The notes: generated by a model not told the origin, from the sequence alone. DNA of 64,000 bases from Catalinimonas alkaloidigena (GCF_029504655.1 NZ_JAQFIL010000001.1:6515001-6579000), one strand, 5' to 3'. Counted from the first letter of the stretch, positions 1-8,994 are shown. A program made the numbers and translations.

Positions 1-678
1 GTGCCTGTACCCAAAGGCTTCAATTATGACATGTGGCTGGGACCTGCTCCTGAAGCGCCTTATTGTCCGGCACGTACCCACGTAAATTTTCGCTGGATAC
101 TGGACTATTCCGGCGGTATGGTCACTGACTGGGGGGGGCACCATCCTGACATTGCGCAATGGGGCATGGATACCGAATATACCGGACCTGTCAAGATACA
201 GAATGCAAAAGCTACGTGGGCGGATCATCCTATCTGGAATACTGCTACCGAGTTCTATTTTGAGTGTATCTATGAAAACGGATTAAAACTGATTGTGACC
301 AGCAGTGAAAGCAATGGGGTAAAGTTCAGCGGCACAGAAGGCAGCGTATGGGCCAGTCGGGGCGAACATGATGCCGACCCTAAAAGTATACTTGGGGCAG
401 AAATTGGACCTGATGGAACGCACCTTTACAAAAGTGACAATCATTTCCGTAATTTTATTGACTGTGTATTGTCCAGAGAAGAAACCATCGCTCCTGCGGA
501 AGTAGCCCATCGCTCAATCACCATTGCACATCTGGGTAATATAGCGATGATGTTAGAGCAGGATCTGGAGTGGGACCCGCAGCAGGAAAGGTTTACAAAT
601 AACGAAGAAGCCAACAAAATGCTTTCCCGAAAAATGCGTGAGCCCTGGGACAAAGTATATCAGAAATATATGGTGTAA
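1..678 (+). CDS. Gfo/Idh/MocA family oxidoreductase, C-terminal part
   Basis: The reading frame is open from the first base, so the N-terminal NAD(P)-binding Rossmann domain lies outside the window and only about 225 residues are seen. The visible part is the C-terminal alpha/beta domain of the Gfo/Idh/MocA family: GGMVTDWGGHHPDIAQWGM carries the His pair and Asp typical of the substrate site, and an NHFRNFIDCV segment followed by TIAPAEVAHRS is characteristic of the large Bacteroidetes subgroup of secreted or cytoplasmic sugar and inositol dehydrogenase-like proteins. Substrate cannot be named from this fragment. The gene ends in a convergent arrangement with the downstream phosphodiesterase gene and shares a hairpin with it. 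Family assignment is confident; function within it is open. Confidence 0.85.
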   Translation: MPVPKGFNYDMWLGPAPEAPYCPARTHVNFRWILDYSGGMVTDWGGHHPDIAQWGMDTEYTGPVKIQNAKATWADHPIWNTATEFYFECIYENGLKLIVTSSESNGVKFSGTEGSVWASRGEHDADPKSILGAEIGPDGTHLYKSDNHFRNFIDCVLSREETIAPAEVAHRSITIAHLGNIAMMLEQDLEWDPQQERFTNNEEANKMLSRKMREPWDKVYQKYMV

Positions 679-717
679 TTGTCTTGTTCTGCAAAAAAAC
701 ACTTCTAAAAAGAATGT

Positions 718-744
718 AACCCTCCTTTTCAAAAATGGAGGGTT
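718..744. terminator. Probable bidirectional terminator hairpin
   Basis: AACCCTCC and GGAGGGTT form a perfect 8-bp stem between two convergent genes; the loop can extend the stem by three A-T pairs after one mismatch. The flanking T-tracts are short on both strands, so this is a probable rather than a strong intrinsic terminator. Confidence 0.5.
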
Positions 745-769
745 AAAATTTCTGCAACAGTGATATTGC

Positions 770-1618
770 TTATAAGCCTTGCATTGCTTGCAGTACTTCC
801 AGATACAGACCGGGTTTATCCAGATTGACCAGATCGGCCTCAGACTTAATTACAGTTTTAAATTCCTCCGCAGTATTACTACTGGCATAGGCCATGATCT
901 GTATGCCTAAAGAGTCGCAGAGCTGTACCATCTCGGGGGTGATCTCCTGCACATTACACTCTATGATATCAGCATCATATTTCTCTTTGGCTTCCATGAC
1001 TTCCTCTACGGAGTGTGCATTGATCTTAACTCTAAGCTCAGGCGCCAGCACACTAAATTCTTCAAGCATGCTATCACTCCAGAACCAAAAAAAGGTTTCA
1101 TCCTCCATATTATACTTACGCACTAGCCTGACCACTTCTTCCAGGTCGGCAGTTTTTACATCCAGATAAGCCTTAGCTTTTCCTTTGATCCAGCGCAAGT
1201 ACTCTTCCAGGCGCGGAACTTTTTCACCTGCATATGCTTCACCAAACCAGCTTCCGGCATCCAATTTGTCTATATATTCTGAAGTTCTCAGGCGTATTGG
1301 ACCCCAGCCATCTGTAGTGCGGCCTAGTCCCAGGTCGTGCATGATGTAGTGCACGCCATCCAGGCTGCGATGCACATCTATTTCCACATAGTCAACACCC
1401 AGTTCAATAGCTTTGGCAGCAGCGGCAAAAGTATTTTCAGGAGCCAGATGATTAGCGCCTCTATGCACAACTATTTCAATGGGATGCTTTTTAAGCAGGC
1501 TGGCGACAGCTTTTTCCTGTAAAGAATAATCCGGTATATACTCTTCATACACCACCTCTGAGGGAGAGCAGGCCAGGCAAGCCAGCAATAGAAATAATGA
1601 GTATTTAAAACTCCTCAT
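770..1618 (-). CDS. Glycerophosphodiester phosphodiesterase, lipoprotein
   Basis: This is a GDPD-family TIM-barrel enzyme that would hydrolyse glycerophosphodiesters to glycerol 3-phosphate and an alcohol. The motif HRGANHLAPENT contains the first catalytic His, YVEIDVH the metal-binding acidic pair, and MHDLGLGRTTDG the second His. The N-terminus MRSFKYSLFLLLACLAC is a lipoprotein signal with a Cys lipobox, so the protein is probably anchored in the periplasm or outer membrane. A start 11 codons upstream is possible, but it falls inside the stem of a terminator for the preceding gene, so the Met at 1618 is preferred. At about 282 residues it has the usual length of the family. It is preceded by its own terminator and is probably monocistronic. 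Confidence 0.88.
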   Translation of the reverse strand: MRSFKYSLFLLLACLACSPSEVVYEEYIPDYSLQEKAVASLLKKHPIEIVVHRGANHLAPENTFAAAAKAIELGVDYVEIDVHRSLDGVHYIMHDLGLGRTTDGWGPIRLRTSEYIDKLDAGSWFGEAYAGEKVPRLEEYLRWIKGKAKAYLDVKTADLEEVVRLVRKYNMEDETFFWFWSDSMLEEFSVLAPELRVKINAHSVEEVMEAKEKYDADIIECNVQEITPEMVQLCDSLGIQIMAYASSNTAEEFKTVIKSEADLVNLDKPGLYLEVLQAMQGL

Positions 1619-1635
1619 AGTTTTATTTAGCGCGT

Positions 1636-1664
1636 AAAAAAGGTCTGACAAATTTGCCAGACCT
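1636..1664 (-). terminator. Intrinsic terminator of the upstream lipoprotein gene
   Basis: On the minus strand AGGTCTG and CAGACCT form a 7-bp stem that is followed directly by a run of six T. It lies just after the 1707-2213 gene and ends before the likely start of the phosphodiesterase gene. Confidence 0.75.
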
Positions 1665-1706
1665 CAATATAATATCTTACAATATCAACACTTTTTATTC
1701 CAACAT

Positions 1707-2213
1707 CTAGTTGATGCGCATATCCCTTGTATTGATCAGGGCGCCAGCTCCTTTGATGGCTGCCTGCGCACTGGGGACTACCTCACTGAAGTTTTCTTCA
1801 TCAGCTGCATTCACCTGTGCTATCTCCCTATCCAGTTTTTCCAGATAGGTCTTATACTTTTCAATATTGCCTTCAATGACACTTTCATCACTTTGATCTC
1901 CCGGCTTTGCTTCCAGCGCTCTCACCTGGTTTTCCAGTTCTGTTTTGTGAAGGTTCAGGGTAGACAATAGCTTCTGCTTATCTAGCCTAAAAACGCCTGT
2001 ATTGAGATCCACCGGCTGACCATCAGCCAGATTTGTGCTATCCATCACTTTTTCTTCAGGGTACATGGCTGAGTCTTCATCGTATTCTGCTTCACCTAAG
2101 CTGTTGTCTTCCGCATTATTATCCGGATTGGAGTCACAGGCGGCTCCCATCAGCATTACCGAAAACAGCAAAACAGAAATAGATAAAAATTTGAATATAT
2201 TCTTATTTTTCAT
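1707..2213 (-). CDS. Hypothetical lipoprotein
   Basis: I do not recognise a family. The protein is about 168 residues: a signal peptide with lipobox LMGAAC, then an Asp/Asn/Glu-rich stretch of the kind that marks surface-exposed lipoproteins in Bacteroidetes, then a charged helical part around residues 75-140 (LSTLNLHKTELENQVRALEA and following) that looks like a coiled coil. The start at 2213 is chosen because a GGAGGT sequence sits four bases upstream; the alternative ATG four codons earlier overlaps that sequence. Its own terminator lies downstream, so it is likely a single-gene transcript. No enzymatic motif is visible. Confidence 0.6.
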   Translation of the reverse strand: MKNKNIFKFLSISVLLFSVMLMGAACDSNPDNNAEDNSLGEAEYDEDSAMYPEEKVMDSTNLADGQPVDLNTGVFRLDKQKLLSTLNLHKTELENQVRALEAKPGDQSDESVIEGNIEKYKTYLEKLDREIAQVNAADEENFSEVVPSAQAAIKGAGALINTRDMRIN

Positions 2214-2217
2214 TGTT

Positions 2218-2223
2218 ACCTCC
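2218..2223 (-). promoter_or_regulatory. Shine-Dalgarno sequence deciding a start
   Basis: GGAGGT lies four bases before the ATG at 2213 on the minus strand. Strong Shine-Dalgarno sites are uncommon in Bacteroidetes, so this one is a useful guide: it favours the second Met over the upstream ATG that overlaps it. Confidence 0.55.
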
Positions 2224-2308
2224 ATTAGTTAAAAAAATCGGTCTAACTTGATTATTAAACAAGCAAGCAAGCATACTGTTTAAGTGTGGCAATAATGATT
2301 TTTGGCTA

Positions 2309-2316
2309 TACTTTTG
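2309..2316 (+). promoter_or_regulatory. Bacteroidetes-type -7 promoter element
   Basis: TACTTTTG matches the TAnnTTTG consensus. Transcription from it would begin near 2322, so translation must start at or after the ATG at 2355 rather than at the upstream in-frame start near 2286. A clear -33 TTG is not present at the expected distance. Confidence 0.45.
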
Positions 2317-2354
2317 CTACACCGATATGCGTTAAGCACAAAGATGACTATCCT

Positions 2355-2927
2355 ATGAAACAGCATACCATTTTTATAGCCTGTATGGGCTTATCCATTA
2401 TTTTACTCAGCAGTAGTTATCAGATTCCTAATATTGAATTGGTAAAAACCAAAATCACGGAGAATATATCACTTGGTGTACCTAAATCTTTTCAGTCGAT
2501 GACGGAAGAACTGATGAATCAGCGCTACCTTACGGCGCGTAAACCTATCGCTGCTTACACCAATGATAAGCGGATGGTAGACCTGACAGTGAATACCTCT
2601 AACACCCGCTGGCAACCTTCTGACCTTCCTATGCTCAAAGATTTTTACAAAGCCAGCCTGCTGGAACTGTATGATGAGGTGAGTTTCTCCCGCGAAGAGA
2701 TTGAAGAAATCAACGGAAAGAATTTTGTGGTTTTTGAATTTACATCCATCGTAAGACCGGAAGAAAACGCCCTTAACCCACAACAACCCGTGCGAAAGTA
2801 TACCAGAATACAGTACACGGTGCACGGAGGTAAGACGCTGGTATTTAACTTCACTTGCCCTCAGGCACTACAGCAGCAGTGGGAAAGTACTGCCGGAAAA
2901 ATTATGCAAAGTATCCAAATTAAGTAA
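2355..2927 (+). CDS. Exported protein of unknown function
   Basis: The protein of about 190 residues starts with MKQHTIFIACMGLSIILLSS, a signal peptide or N-terminal anchor. The rest is a single domain: a predicted strand-rich beginning (ISLGVPKSFQSMTEELMNQR), a middle with repeated acidic helices, and an end (KTLVFNFTCPQALQQQWEST) resembling the end of PsbP/DcrB-like folds, where a protein tests whether a fitted curve or profile has been loaded; that likeness is by eye only. The ATG at 2355 is preferred because a promoter element lies between it and the more upstream start. tadA follows after two bases, so the two genes are probably cotranscribed. Confidence 0.6.
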   Translation: MKQHTIFIACMGLSIILLSSSYQIPNIELVKTKITENISLGVPKSFQSMTEELMNQRYLTARKPIAAYTNDKRMVDLTVNTSNTRWQPSDLPMLKDFYKASLLELYDEVSFSREEIEEINGKNFVVFEFTSIVRPEENALNPQQPVRKYTRIQYTVHGGKTLVFNFTCPQALQQQWESTAGKIMQSIQIK

Positions 2928-2929
2928 GC

Positions 2930-3388
2930 GTGGGCATACTTAAACCTGACGATGAATATTATATGCAGCAGGCCCTTCGGCTGGCTGAGCAGGCTTATGA
3001 AGAGGGCGAGATCCCGGTGGGAGCTATCGTCGTTTCCAACGAACGTATCATTGCCAAAGCTTATAACCAGACTGAGAAGCTACAGGATGTAACGGCACAT
3101 GCTGAGATGCTGGCCCTTACTTCTGCTTTCAACTATTTTGGCGCCAAGTATCTGCCCGAATGTACGCTCTATGTTACCTTAGAACCCTGCGTGATGTGTG
3201 CGGGAGCGCTCCACTGGGCACAGCTAGGAGGATTAGTATATGCCGCACCTGATGAGAAAAAAGGGTTTACCCAATACAATGACCGCATACTTCATCCGCG
3301 TACGCAGGTGAGACAAGGGGCCCTTGCTCAGGAAAGCACTGAGCTGATACAGACTTTTTTTCGCCGAATGCGGGGTAAAGAAGACTGA
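2930..3388 (+). CDS. tadA: tRNA-specific adenosine deaminase TadA
   Basis: TadA converts adenosine 34 of tRNA-Arg(ACG) to inosine. The zinc-dependent cytidine/deoxycytidylate deaminase fold is clear: AHAEMLAL supplies the His ligand and the catalytic Glu, and LEPCVMCAGAL supplies the two Cys ligands (PCxxC). About 152 residues is the usual length. The GTG at 2930 is taken as the start because the 11 residues before the first internal Met resemble the N-terminal extension seen in other Bacteroidetes TadA proteins; the Met at residue 12 is the alternative. The gene begins two bases after the stop of the preceding exported protein, so translational coupling is likely. Confidence 0.93.
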   Translation: MGILKPDDEYYMQQALRLAEQAYEEGEIPVGAIVVSNERIIAKAYNQTEKLQDVTAHAEMLALTSAFNYFGAKYLPECTLYVTLEPCVMCAGALHWAQLGGLVYAAPDEKKGFTQYNDRILHPRTQVRQGALAQESTELIQTFFRRMRGKED

Positions 3389-3463
3389 GCAGCGCTTACT
3401 CATGTTAATGACAGAAAGCTGCCAGACTTCGGGAACTTTGCAAATTGATAAATCCGCTTATTG

Positions 3464-3880
3464 TTAGTATAAGGTATAGCCTACCCCGAAGCGGATAGCG
3501 AGATTACTCCTTTCAAAGTAATAATCCAGCATACCCTCCAGACGCCAGTTGTCGGTAATCTTGCGGGCATAGCCTGTCCCAAACGCATAATCTACTTCTT
3601 TGCCTAAGAGAGGGCGGAAACGCAGGAAGACCGGATTGATAGGATAAAAACGTATGCCCGGCACAAAGCGTACACTTTCTGTCCAAACCTCCAGCCCGGC
3701 AGTAGCTGCCAGTTGTTCATAAAGAAAATAGTTGAACTCAAGACCAAACTGAGCCTTATCCACAAACTCAAAAGGATCGCGGTTGTCTGTCTTGTAAGCG
3801 TCTAGCTGGGCAGTGAATAAATATTGCGCATCAACTTCTAGCGCTACAAAAAATAATGCAAGTAATAAGAATTTCTTCAT
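3464..3880 (-). CDS. Small outer-membrane beta-barrel protein
   Basis: No named family is recognised. The 138-residue product has a signal peptide (MKKFLLLALFFVALEVDA) with a predicted signal-peptidase I cut before Gln. The mature part alternates hydrophobic and polar residues in short stretches (for example NYFLYEQLAATAGLEVWTES and WRLEGMLDYYFERSNLAIRF) and ends in an aromatic residue (GVGYTLY), as outer-membrane barrels do. About 120 mature residues would allow roughly eight strands. It lies upstream of, and in the same direction as, nothing closely coupled: uvrB ends of transcription come from its right. Function unknown. Confidence 0.65.
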   Translation of the reverse strand: MKKFLLLALFFVALEVDAQYLFTAQLDAYKTDNRDPFEFVDKAQFGLEFNYFLYEQLAATAGLEVWTESVRFVPGIRFYPINPVFLRFRPLLGKEVDYAFGTGYARKITDNWRLEGMLDYYFERSNLAIRFGVGYTLY

Positions 3881-3910
3881 AGAGACCGATAGTTTCGGTA
3901 AAGGTAACAG

Positions 3911-5935
3911 CTATTCCTTTTGTTCGTAAAGTTTTTTTAGTTCATTTAACTCATCCCGCATACGGGCGGCCTCCATAAAATCAAGTTCTTTGGCAGCCTT
4001 TTCCATATTCTTCTGAGTTTTGCCGATTAGCTTTTCCAGATCTACTTTGTTCATATAGGCTACTACAGGGTCAGCGGCAATGCTGAACTCCTCCGGACCG
4101 GCATAGGCCTTTTTGACCGCTTTCTTAGAATCAGCGACACGGGTAGAGAACATAATAGCCTCTTTGGACTTAAGCACTGTTTTGGGGGTAATGCCATGCT
4201 CTTCGTTATATTCCATTTGCTTGCTACGGCGACGGTTAGTTTCGTCAATCGCTACCTGCATGGAGCCGGTAACCCTATCTGCGTACATGATCACCATACC
4301 GTTTTCGTTACGCGCTGCACGGCCGATGGTCTGAATAAGCGAGCGCTCATTCCTTAAGAAGCCTTCTTTGTCTGCATCCAGAATAGCTACCAGAGAGACT
4401 TCCGGCAAGTCCAGACCTTCACGCAGCAGGTTTACGCCTACCAGTACGTCAAACTCGCCCAGGCGCAGTTGCCGTAAGATCTCTACCCTGTCCAGAGACT
4501 TGACTTCGGAGTGAATATAGCGGCTGCGCACGCCTGCCCTTTCCAAAAACTTCTGAAGTTCTTCAGCCATACGTTTGGTCAGGGTAGTCACTAACACTCT
4601 CTCCTGTAATTTCACCCTTTCGTCAATCTCGCCCAGTAAATCATCTATCTGATTAAGGCTGGGGCGCACTTCTATTACGGGATCTAGCAGTCCGGTGGGA
4701 CGGATTACCTGCTCTACTACGACACCTTCAGAGTTACGCAGCTCATATTCGCTGGGCGTAGCACTTACATAGATAACCTGGCTGGTCATATCCTCAAACT
4801 CGTTGAAGGTCAATGGCCGATTGTCCAAAGCAGATGGCAGGCGGAAGCCATAATCTACCAGGCTGGTTTTTCGGGCCCGGTCACCACCCCACATCCCTCT
4901 CACCTGCGGTATGGTTACGTGGCTTTCGTCTATCATCATCAGGTAATCTTCGGGAAAGTAATCCAGCAGGCAGAAAGGGCGCTGCCCGGGCTGACGGCGG
5001 TCAAAGTAGCGGGAGTAATTTTCTATGCCTGAACAATACCCTAACTCCCGGATCATCTCCAGGTCAAATTCCGTACGTTCTTCTATCCGCTTGGCTTCCA
5101 GAAAGCGCTTTTCATCTTTAAAATTCTGTACCTGCTCCACCAGATCATCCTGTATTTCGTAAACAGCTTTCTGGGTAGTATCCTTTGCAGTCACGAAGAG
5201 GTTGGCGGGATAAATGGTAATCAGGCGTTCATCCGCTATTTTTTTTCCGCTGTGGGGATCAATACGGTGGATGGCTTCAATCTCATCTCCCCAGAAGTAA
5301 ATGCGGTAGGCAAAGTCTGCGTAGGCGGCAAAAATATCTACTGTATCCCCTTTCACCCTGAAGTTACCCCGCTTGAACTCAGCTTCCGTACGGCTGTATA
5401 AAATATCTACCAACGAATACAATAACCGCTGACGTGACAATACGTCTCCCTCCTGCAAGCGGATCACGTTTTTGCCAAACTCCTCAGGATTTCCCAGACC
5501 ATAGATACAAGAAACTGATGCGACTACCAATACATCACGCCTGCCGGAGAGAAGTGCAGAGGTAGCACTTAAGCGAAGCTTTTCTATCTCCTCATTGATA
5601 GACATATCTTTTTCTATGTAGAGATTGGTCGTAGGGATATAAGCTTCCGGCTGATAGTAATCGTAATAAGAAATGAAGTACTCCACCGCGTTTTCGGGAA
5701 AAAACTGCTTAAACTCACCAAAAAGCTGCGCTGCCAGAGTTTTGTTATGACTGATCACCAAGGTGGGGCGGTTGAGGTTGGCAACTACATTAGCCATGGT
5801 AAAGGTTTTACCAGAGCCGGTTACTCCCAGCAGGGTCTGTGCGCGTTCTCCACTCTCTATGCCTTCAGTGAGCTGGCGTATAGCCTCCGGTTGGTCGCCG
5901 GTAGGCTCATATTCAGAAATTAGTTTAAAATCCAT
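3911..5935 (-). CDS. uvrB: Excinuclease ABC subunit UvrB
   Basis: UvrB is the damage-verifying helicase-like subunit of nucleotide excision repair; it is loaded by UvrA and recruits UvrC. The sequence shows Walker A GVTGSGKT near residue 40, the beta-hairpin region [12 protein letters not shown] near residue 93, the DESH box ([11 protein letters not shown]) near 335, a helicase C-terminal domain ending in QTIGRAARN, and a C-terminal UVR motif ([20 protein letters not shown]) that binds UvrC. At 674 residues it is full length. The upstream region contains a long imperfect palindrome that reaches into the aroE stop codon. Assignment is certain. Confidence 0.98.
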   Translation of the reverse strand: MDFKLISEYEPTGDQPEAIRQLTEGIESGERAQTLLGVTGSGKTFTMANVVANLNRPTLVISHNKTLAAQLFGEFKQFFPENAVEYFISYYDYYQPEAYIPTTNLYIEKDMSINEEIEKLRLSATSALLSGRRDVLVVASVSCIYGLGNPEEFGKNVIRLQEGDVLSRQRLLYSLVDILYSRTEAEFKRGNFRVKGDTVDIFAAYADFAYRIYFWGDEIEAIHRIDPHSGKKIADERLITIYPANLFVTAKDTTQKAVYEIQDDLVEQVQNFKDEKRFLEAKRIEERTEFDLEMIRELGYCSGIENYSRYFDRRQPGQRPFCLLDYFPEDYLMMIDESHVTIPQVRGMWGGDRARKTSLVDYGFRLPSALDNRPLTFNEFEDMTSQVIYVSATPSEYELRNSEGVVVEQVIRPTGLLDPVIEVRPSLNQIDDLLGEIDERVKLQERVLVTTLTKRMAEELQKFLERAGVRSRYIHSEVKSLDRVEILRQLRLGEFDVLVGVNLLREGLDLPEVSLVAILDADKEGFLRNERSLIQTIGRAARNENGMVIMYADRVTGSMQVAIDETNRRRSKQMEYNEEHGITPKTVLKSKEAIMFSTRVADSKKAVKKAYAGPEEFSIAADPVVAYMNKVDLEKLIGKTQKNMEKAAKELDFMEAARMRDELNELKKLYEQKE

Positions 5936-5947
5936 GTTATAATGATC

Positions 5948-6031
5948 AATGAGTAATGAACAATGAATAGTATGGCGATTGTTTTACAAAACATTTTTTG
6001 TAAAGCATTCATCACCAATCATCCGCTCATT
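5948..6031. repeat. Imperfect palindrome in the aroE-uvrB gap
   Basis: The outer arms AATGAG (5948-5953) and CTCATT (6026-6031), inner partial arms with ATGAAT/ATTCAT, and a perfect 9-bp core TTTACAAAA/TTTTGTAAA with a 4-base loop build an 84-bp hairpin. On the minus strand it would form the leader of uvrB and overlaps the aroE stop codon. Confidence 0.5.
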
Positions 6032-6773
6032 AGCCGTTATTCCAGATTTCCCAGCTCTTTTCTGCTTGCAGGTGTAGCATCTCCAGGCCGTTTTTTACTG
6101 CGGCTCCTCTTTCCTCACTTTTCTTCATGAAAAGGGTTATCTCAGGATTGTATACAAGGTCGTAGCAGTAGTTTGCTGAACTCAACTGCTCATAAGCTAT
6201 ATCCGGACAGGTTTCTATATTGGGAGACATGCCCAGCGGGGTAGTATTGATGATAAGAGGGAATTCCTTCAGCTGATGTTTTTGTTTTAACTCCTCATAG
6301 CTTATCGCATGCTCAGAAGATTCTCTGGAGATCATCATAAAATCTATCTCTAGGGCATGAAGGGTACATTTCACCGCCCTTGAGGCTCCACCGGTCCCCA
6401 GAACAAGGGCTTTTTTAACTTGCTTAGCCCCTAGCCAGTTTTCCAAGGACTCTTTGAAGCCATAGTAGTCAGTATTGAATCCCATACGTTTGTTATTCTC
6501 AAACTTAATGGTATTCACCGCACCCACCAGCTTGGCACTTCCATCCAGGCCATCCAGGTAACGCATCACCTGCTGCTTATAAGGAATGGTCACATTCATC
6601 CCCTTGATATTGGGATGCTGCTCAATCAGTTGGGGAAACTCCTGAATATCTTTCAGTTCAAACAATTCATAACTTGAGTCTTCAATATGCTCCTGCTCAA
6701 ACTTATTGCTGAAATATTGCTTGGAAAAAGAATGACTCAAACGGTAGCCAATAAGGCCGTATAGGTTTTTCAT
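6030..6773 (-). CDS. aroE: Shikimate dehydrogenase
   Basis: AroE reduces 3-dehydroshikimate to shikimate with NADPH in the aromatic amino acid pathway. The N-terminal substrate domain begins YGLIGYRLSHSFSKQYF, with the SHS substrate motif, and contains NVTIPYKQQVM with the catalytic Lys; GAVNTIKF and GFNTDYYGF (the Asn-Thr-Asp substrate site) follow. The nucleotide-binding domain has ALVLGTGGASRAV. The C-terminal KNGLEMLHLQAEKSWEIW is also typical. The 247 residues match the shorter Bacteroidetes form. It ends about 95 bases before uvrB, in the same direction, but is separated from it by a palindrome. No other aro genes are adjacent. Confidence 0.95.
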   Translation of the reverse strand: MKNLYGLIGYRLSHSFSKQYFSNKFEQEHIEDSSYELFELKDIQEFPQLIEQHPNIKGMNVTIPYKQQVMRYLDGLDGSAKLVGAVNTIKFENNKRMGFNTDYYGFKESLENWLGAKQVKKALVLGTGGASRAVKCTLHALEIDFMMISRESSEHAISYEELKQKHQLKEFPLIINTTPLGMSPNIETCPDIAYEQLSSANYCYDLVYNPEITLFMKKSEERGAAVKNGLEMLHLQAEKSWEIWNNG

Positions 6774-6877
6774 ATCTTAAAAATGTAACAGGCGCTACTG
6801 ATTTTGTATACGCTGACTAATCTCTAAAAAATAAAAGTCTTTGACAACTCGGCAGAAAGTTGGGGGCCAAAAGATAA

Positions 6878-7639
6878 TCAGGCAGGCTGTTTGGCAATAA
6901 AATGCTCTATTTCTTTAAGTTTAATTTTACCTTCATAATAAGCACGCCCAAACACTACGCCATATAGACCAAGGTCCCTCAGATGCTCTATGTCCTCCAG
7001 CCGCTGAACACCTCCGCTGGCAATCAGCTTAATTCCGGGAAATTTGTCCATCAGGTCACGATATAGCTCAAATGAGGGGCTTTCTATATTTCCTTCTTTA
7101 GAAATATCGCTTGTCTTGAGGAATTTAAGGCTACGGCTATAGAAATACTCCACATGATCAAATAAATTGATTCCCGTATCCTGTTGCCAGCCCTGAATCG
7201 CTATTTTTCTACCTTCACGAACTCCAGTGAGGGCATCCCCTCCCAGTACGATTTTCTCTCTACCGTAGGAAATAATCCAGGAAGCAAACTCTTCAGGGTT
7301 TTTGACCGCTAGCGTGGCTGCTGTAATACGGCGTGCCCCGGACTCAAGAGCTGTATTCACATCTCCATCCGTATTAATACCTCCTGCAAAATCCACTTCC
7401 AAATTGGTATGGCCGGCGATAGCTTCCAGCACATGAAAATGTATGGGTTTACCCTTGCGGGTGCCATCCAGGTCTACCAGTTGTAATTTTGTGACGCCAT
7501 GATCCTCAAATTTTTTAGCCAAATCAATCGGACTCTCTTCATATACCTGCTCACGAGAAAAATTACCCTGATGCAAGCGTGTGATCTTGTTATTCAGGAT
7601 AGAAATTGAGGGGATGATTTGAATTTTCCTTAGTTGCAT
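6878..7639 (-). CDS. HisA-like phosphoribosyl isomerase paralogue
   Basis: The fold is that of HisA, the ProFAR isomerase of histidine synthesis, a (beta/alpha)8 barrel with two phosphate-binding sites. Visible matches are LVDLDGTRKGKP, the first phosphate loop DFAGGINTDGDV, a strand LGGDALTG holding the second catalytic Asp, TSDISKEGN with the conserved Thr, and the second phosphate loop LIASGGVQRLEDI ending in VVFGRAYYEG. The first strand reads IIPSISILNNKITRL where HisA normally has an IPAIDL-type motif: the catalytic Asp of strand 1 is Ser. The gene stands alone, with no other his gene in the window. It may be a divergent isomerase on a related substrate or a backup HisA; I cannot decide. 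Confidence 0.8.
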   Translation of the reverse strand: MQLRKIQIIPSISILNNKITRLHQGNFSREQVYEESPIDLAKKFEDHGVTKLQLVDLDGTRKGKPIHFHVLEAIAGHTNLEVDFAGGINTDGDVNTALESGARRITAATLAVKNPEEFASWIISYGREKIVLGGDALTGVREGRKIAIQGWQQDTGINLFDHVEYFYSRSLKFLKTSDISKEGNIESPSFELYRDLMDKFPGIKLIASGGVQRLEDIEHLRDLGLYGVVFGRAYYEGKIKLKEIEHFIAKQPA

Positions 7640-7799
7640 AACCTTTGTATAGTAACTATTCCGGTCAAGAAATGGAATTGAAATATACTATATAAATTCT
7701 TTTTTTATAAAGTGCTAACACAATATATTCCTAATTTCTTGTATAGGTTTCAAATATACTGCTAAAAAACTAATAAAATAGCAAAGTTATGCTTTAAGA

Positions 7800-7856
7800 A
7801 AAGGTGATTTTTCTGTATAAGAATTTTCCTCTTCTCCTATACAGAAAACCACCTTT
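7800..7856 (-). terminator. Strong intrinsic terminator
   Basis: Arms starting AAAGGTG and ending CACCTTT pair over about 18 bases with one bulged base and one mismatch; on the minus strand the stem is followed by TTTTCTT. It ends the BNR-repeat lipoprotein transcript (gene at 7921-8994) and lies in the 281-bp gap before the hisA-like gene. Confidence 0.75.
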
Positions 7857-7920
7857 ATTTTCCTTTATACCTATCCTGACAGGTCATATATACTTAGGGC
7901 AAATCCCCAAAGTAATATGA

Positions 7921-8994
7921 TTATGGCTTATAAATAAACACTCCATGATTGGTGGCTACATACATAGCCTCTTCAGTGGTTCCGGAGAATAAGCCCAGGT
8001 CCAGCGCGGCATATTGTTTTTCTTGCTGGCCACCATACTGAACAGTGTTCCAGCTCTGCCCAAAATCGGTAGTTGTATAGATAATAATATCCCCCAAATC
8101 AGTTCCGCCATCGGTACCCGCAGCATATACTTTGTCACCATCTTCCCTGCTATTTTGCATGTCATGAAAATAACTATAATTATCCGGGCTTAGCACAATC
8201 TCCCAGTTCTCTCCTGCATCCGCTGAGTAGATAATACGCCCTTCCATTCCTACAAGCAACTGATCTGAGTTTTCTGACTTGATCACCATAGAGTAGACAG
8301 CGTTGTCGCCATCAGCAGGGACCCTTATAGGCAGCCAGTTCTGTCCTCCATCGGTAGATTTTACCATATAAGGAGAGAAAATGCTCGTTTCACCCCCTGC
8401 CCAGATGACGTCAGGGTTTTCATCGCTTACCCGGATCAAGTCAGCCTGGTAACCCGCATTATCCCAGTCAGCAAATACGCTGGTCCAGCTCTGACCGCCA
8501 TCAGTAGATTTAGCCACATTATATGCACCTCTTCCGAAGACGATATCAGCATTAACAGGGTTTACATCCAGAGCCTGACAAGTGATGGCTCCCTGCTGCC
8601 CACCGAAATCTGACTGTAATGCAGTCCAGCTGTTTCCAGCGTTATTAGTTTCGTACAAGGTGGCGGAAGGGTTTTCCGCACTTAGCGCTACACTAGCCAG
8701 CAAATGCTCATTGGTTAGTATGGCAAAGTCAGTGACCTCCATGCCAGACAATCCGGCATCTGACCATACCGTATCTTCGCTGCCCAACATTTTTTTGAAC
8801 ATCCCCTCCTGGGTAGCTGCATACACCCAGTCACCGGATACCTCTACTTCATTTACATAATAATCTCCCAGGCCGGTGTAGGTCCAGGTTTGAGAAGGAA
8901 TTTGCTCATTTCCGTCTCCCATAGGATCGTTTTCATCACAAGCAGTAGCCAGGAATAGTATGCCTACTACCCAAAAAATAGCTTTGATATTCAT
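7921..8994 (-). CDS. BNR/Asp-box repeat lipoprotein
   Basis: The N-terminus (MNIKAIFWVVGILFLATAC) is a lipoprotein signal, and the following DENDPMGDG is acidic, as in surface-exported Bacteroidetes lipoproteins. The mature protein of about 340 residues is a beta-propeller: five Asp-box-like motifs are seen, TNNAGNSW, STDGGQSW, STDGGQNW, SADAGENW and TTDFGQSW. Such proteins resemble sortilin/Vps10-type and photosystem-assembly (Ycf48-like) propellers; no sialidase active-site Arg triad could be identified, so enzymatic activity is not claimed. A strong terminator follows. The gene is probably monocistronic, with the UbiA gene upstream in the same direction after about 70 bases. Confidence 0.8.
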   Translation of the reverse strand: MNIKAIFWVVGILFLATACDENDPMGDGNEQIPSQTWTYTGLGDYYVNEVEVSGDWVYAATQEGMFKKMLGSEDTVWSDAGLSGMEVTDFAILTNEHLLASVALSAENPSATLYETNNAGNSWTALQSDFGGQQGAITCQALDVNPVNADIVFGRGAYNVAKSTDGGQSWTSVFADWDNAGYQADLIRVSDENPDVIWAGGETSIFSPYMVKSTDGGQNWLPIRVPADGDNAVYSMVIKSENSDQLLVGMEGRIIYSADAGENWEIVLSPDNYSYFHDMQNSREDGDKVYAAGTDGGTDLGDIIIYTTTDFGQSWNTVQYGGQQEKQYAALDLGLFSGTTEEAMYVATNHGVFIYKP

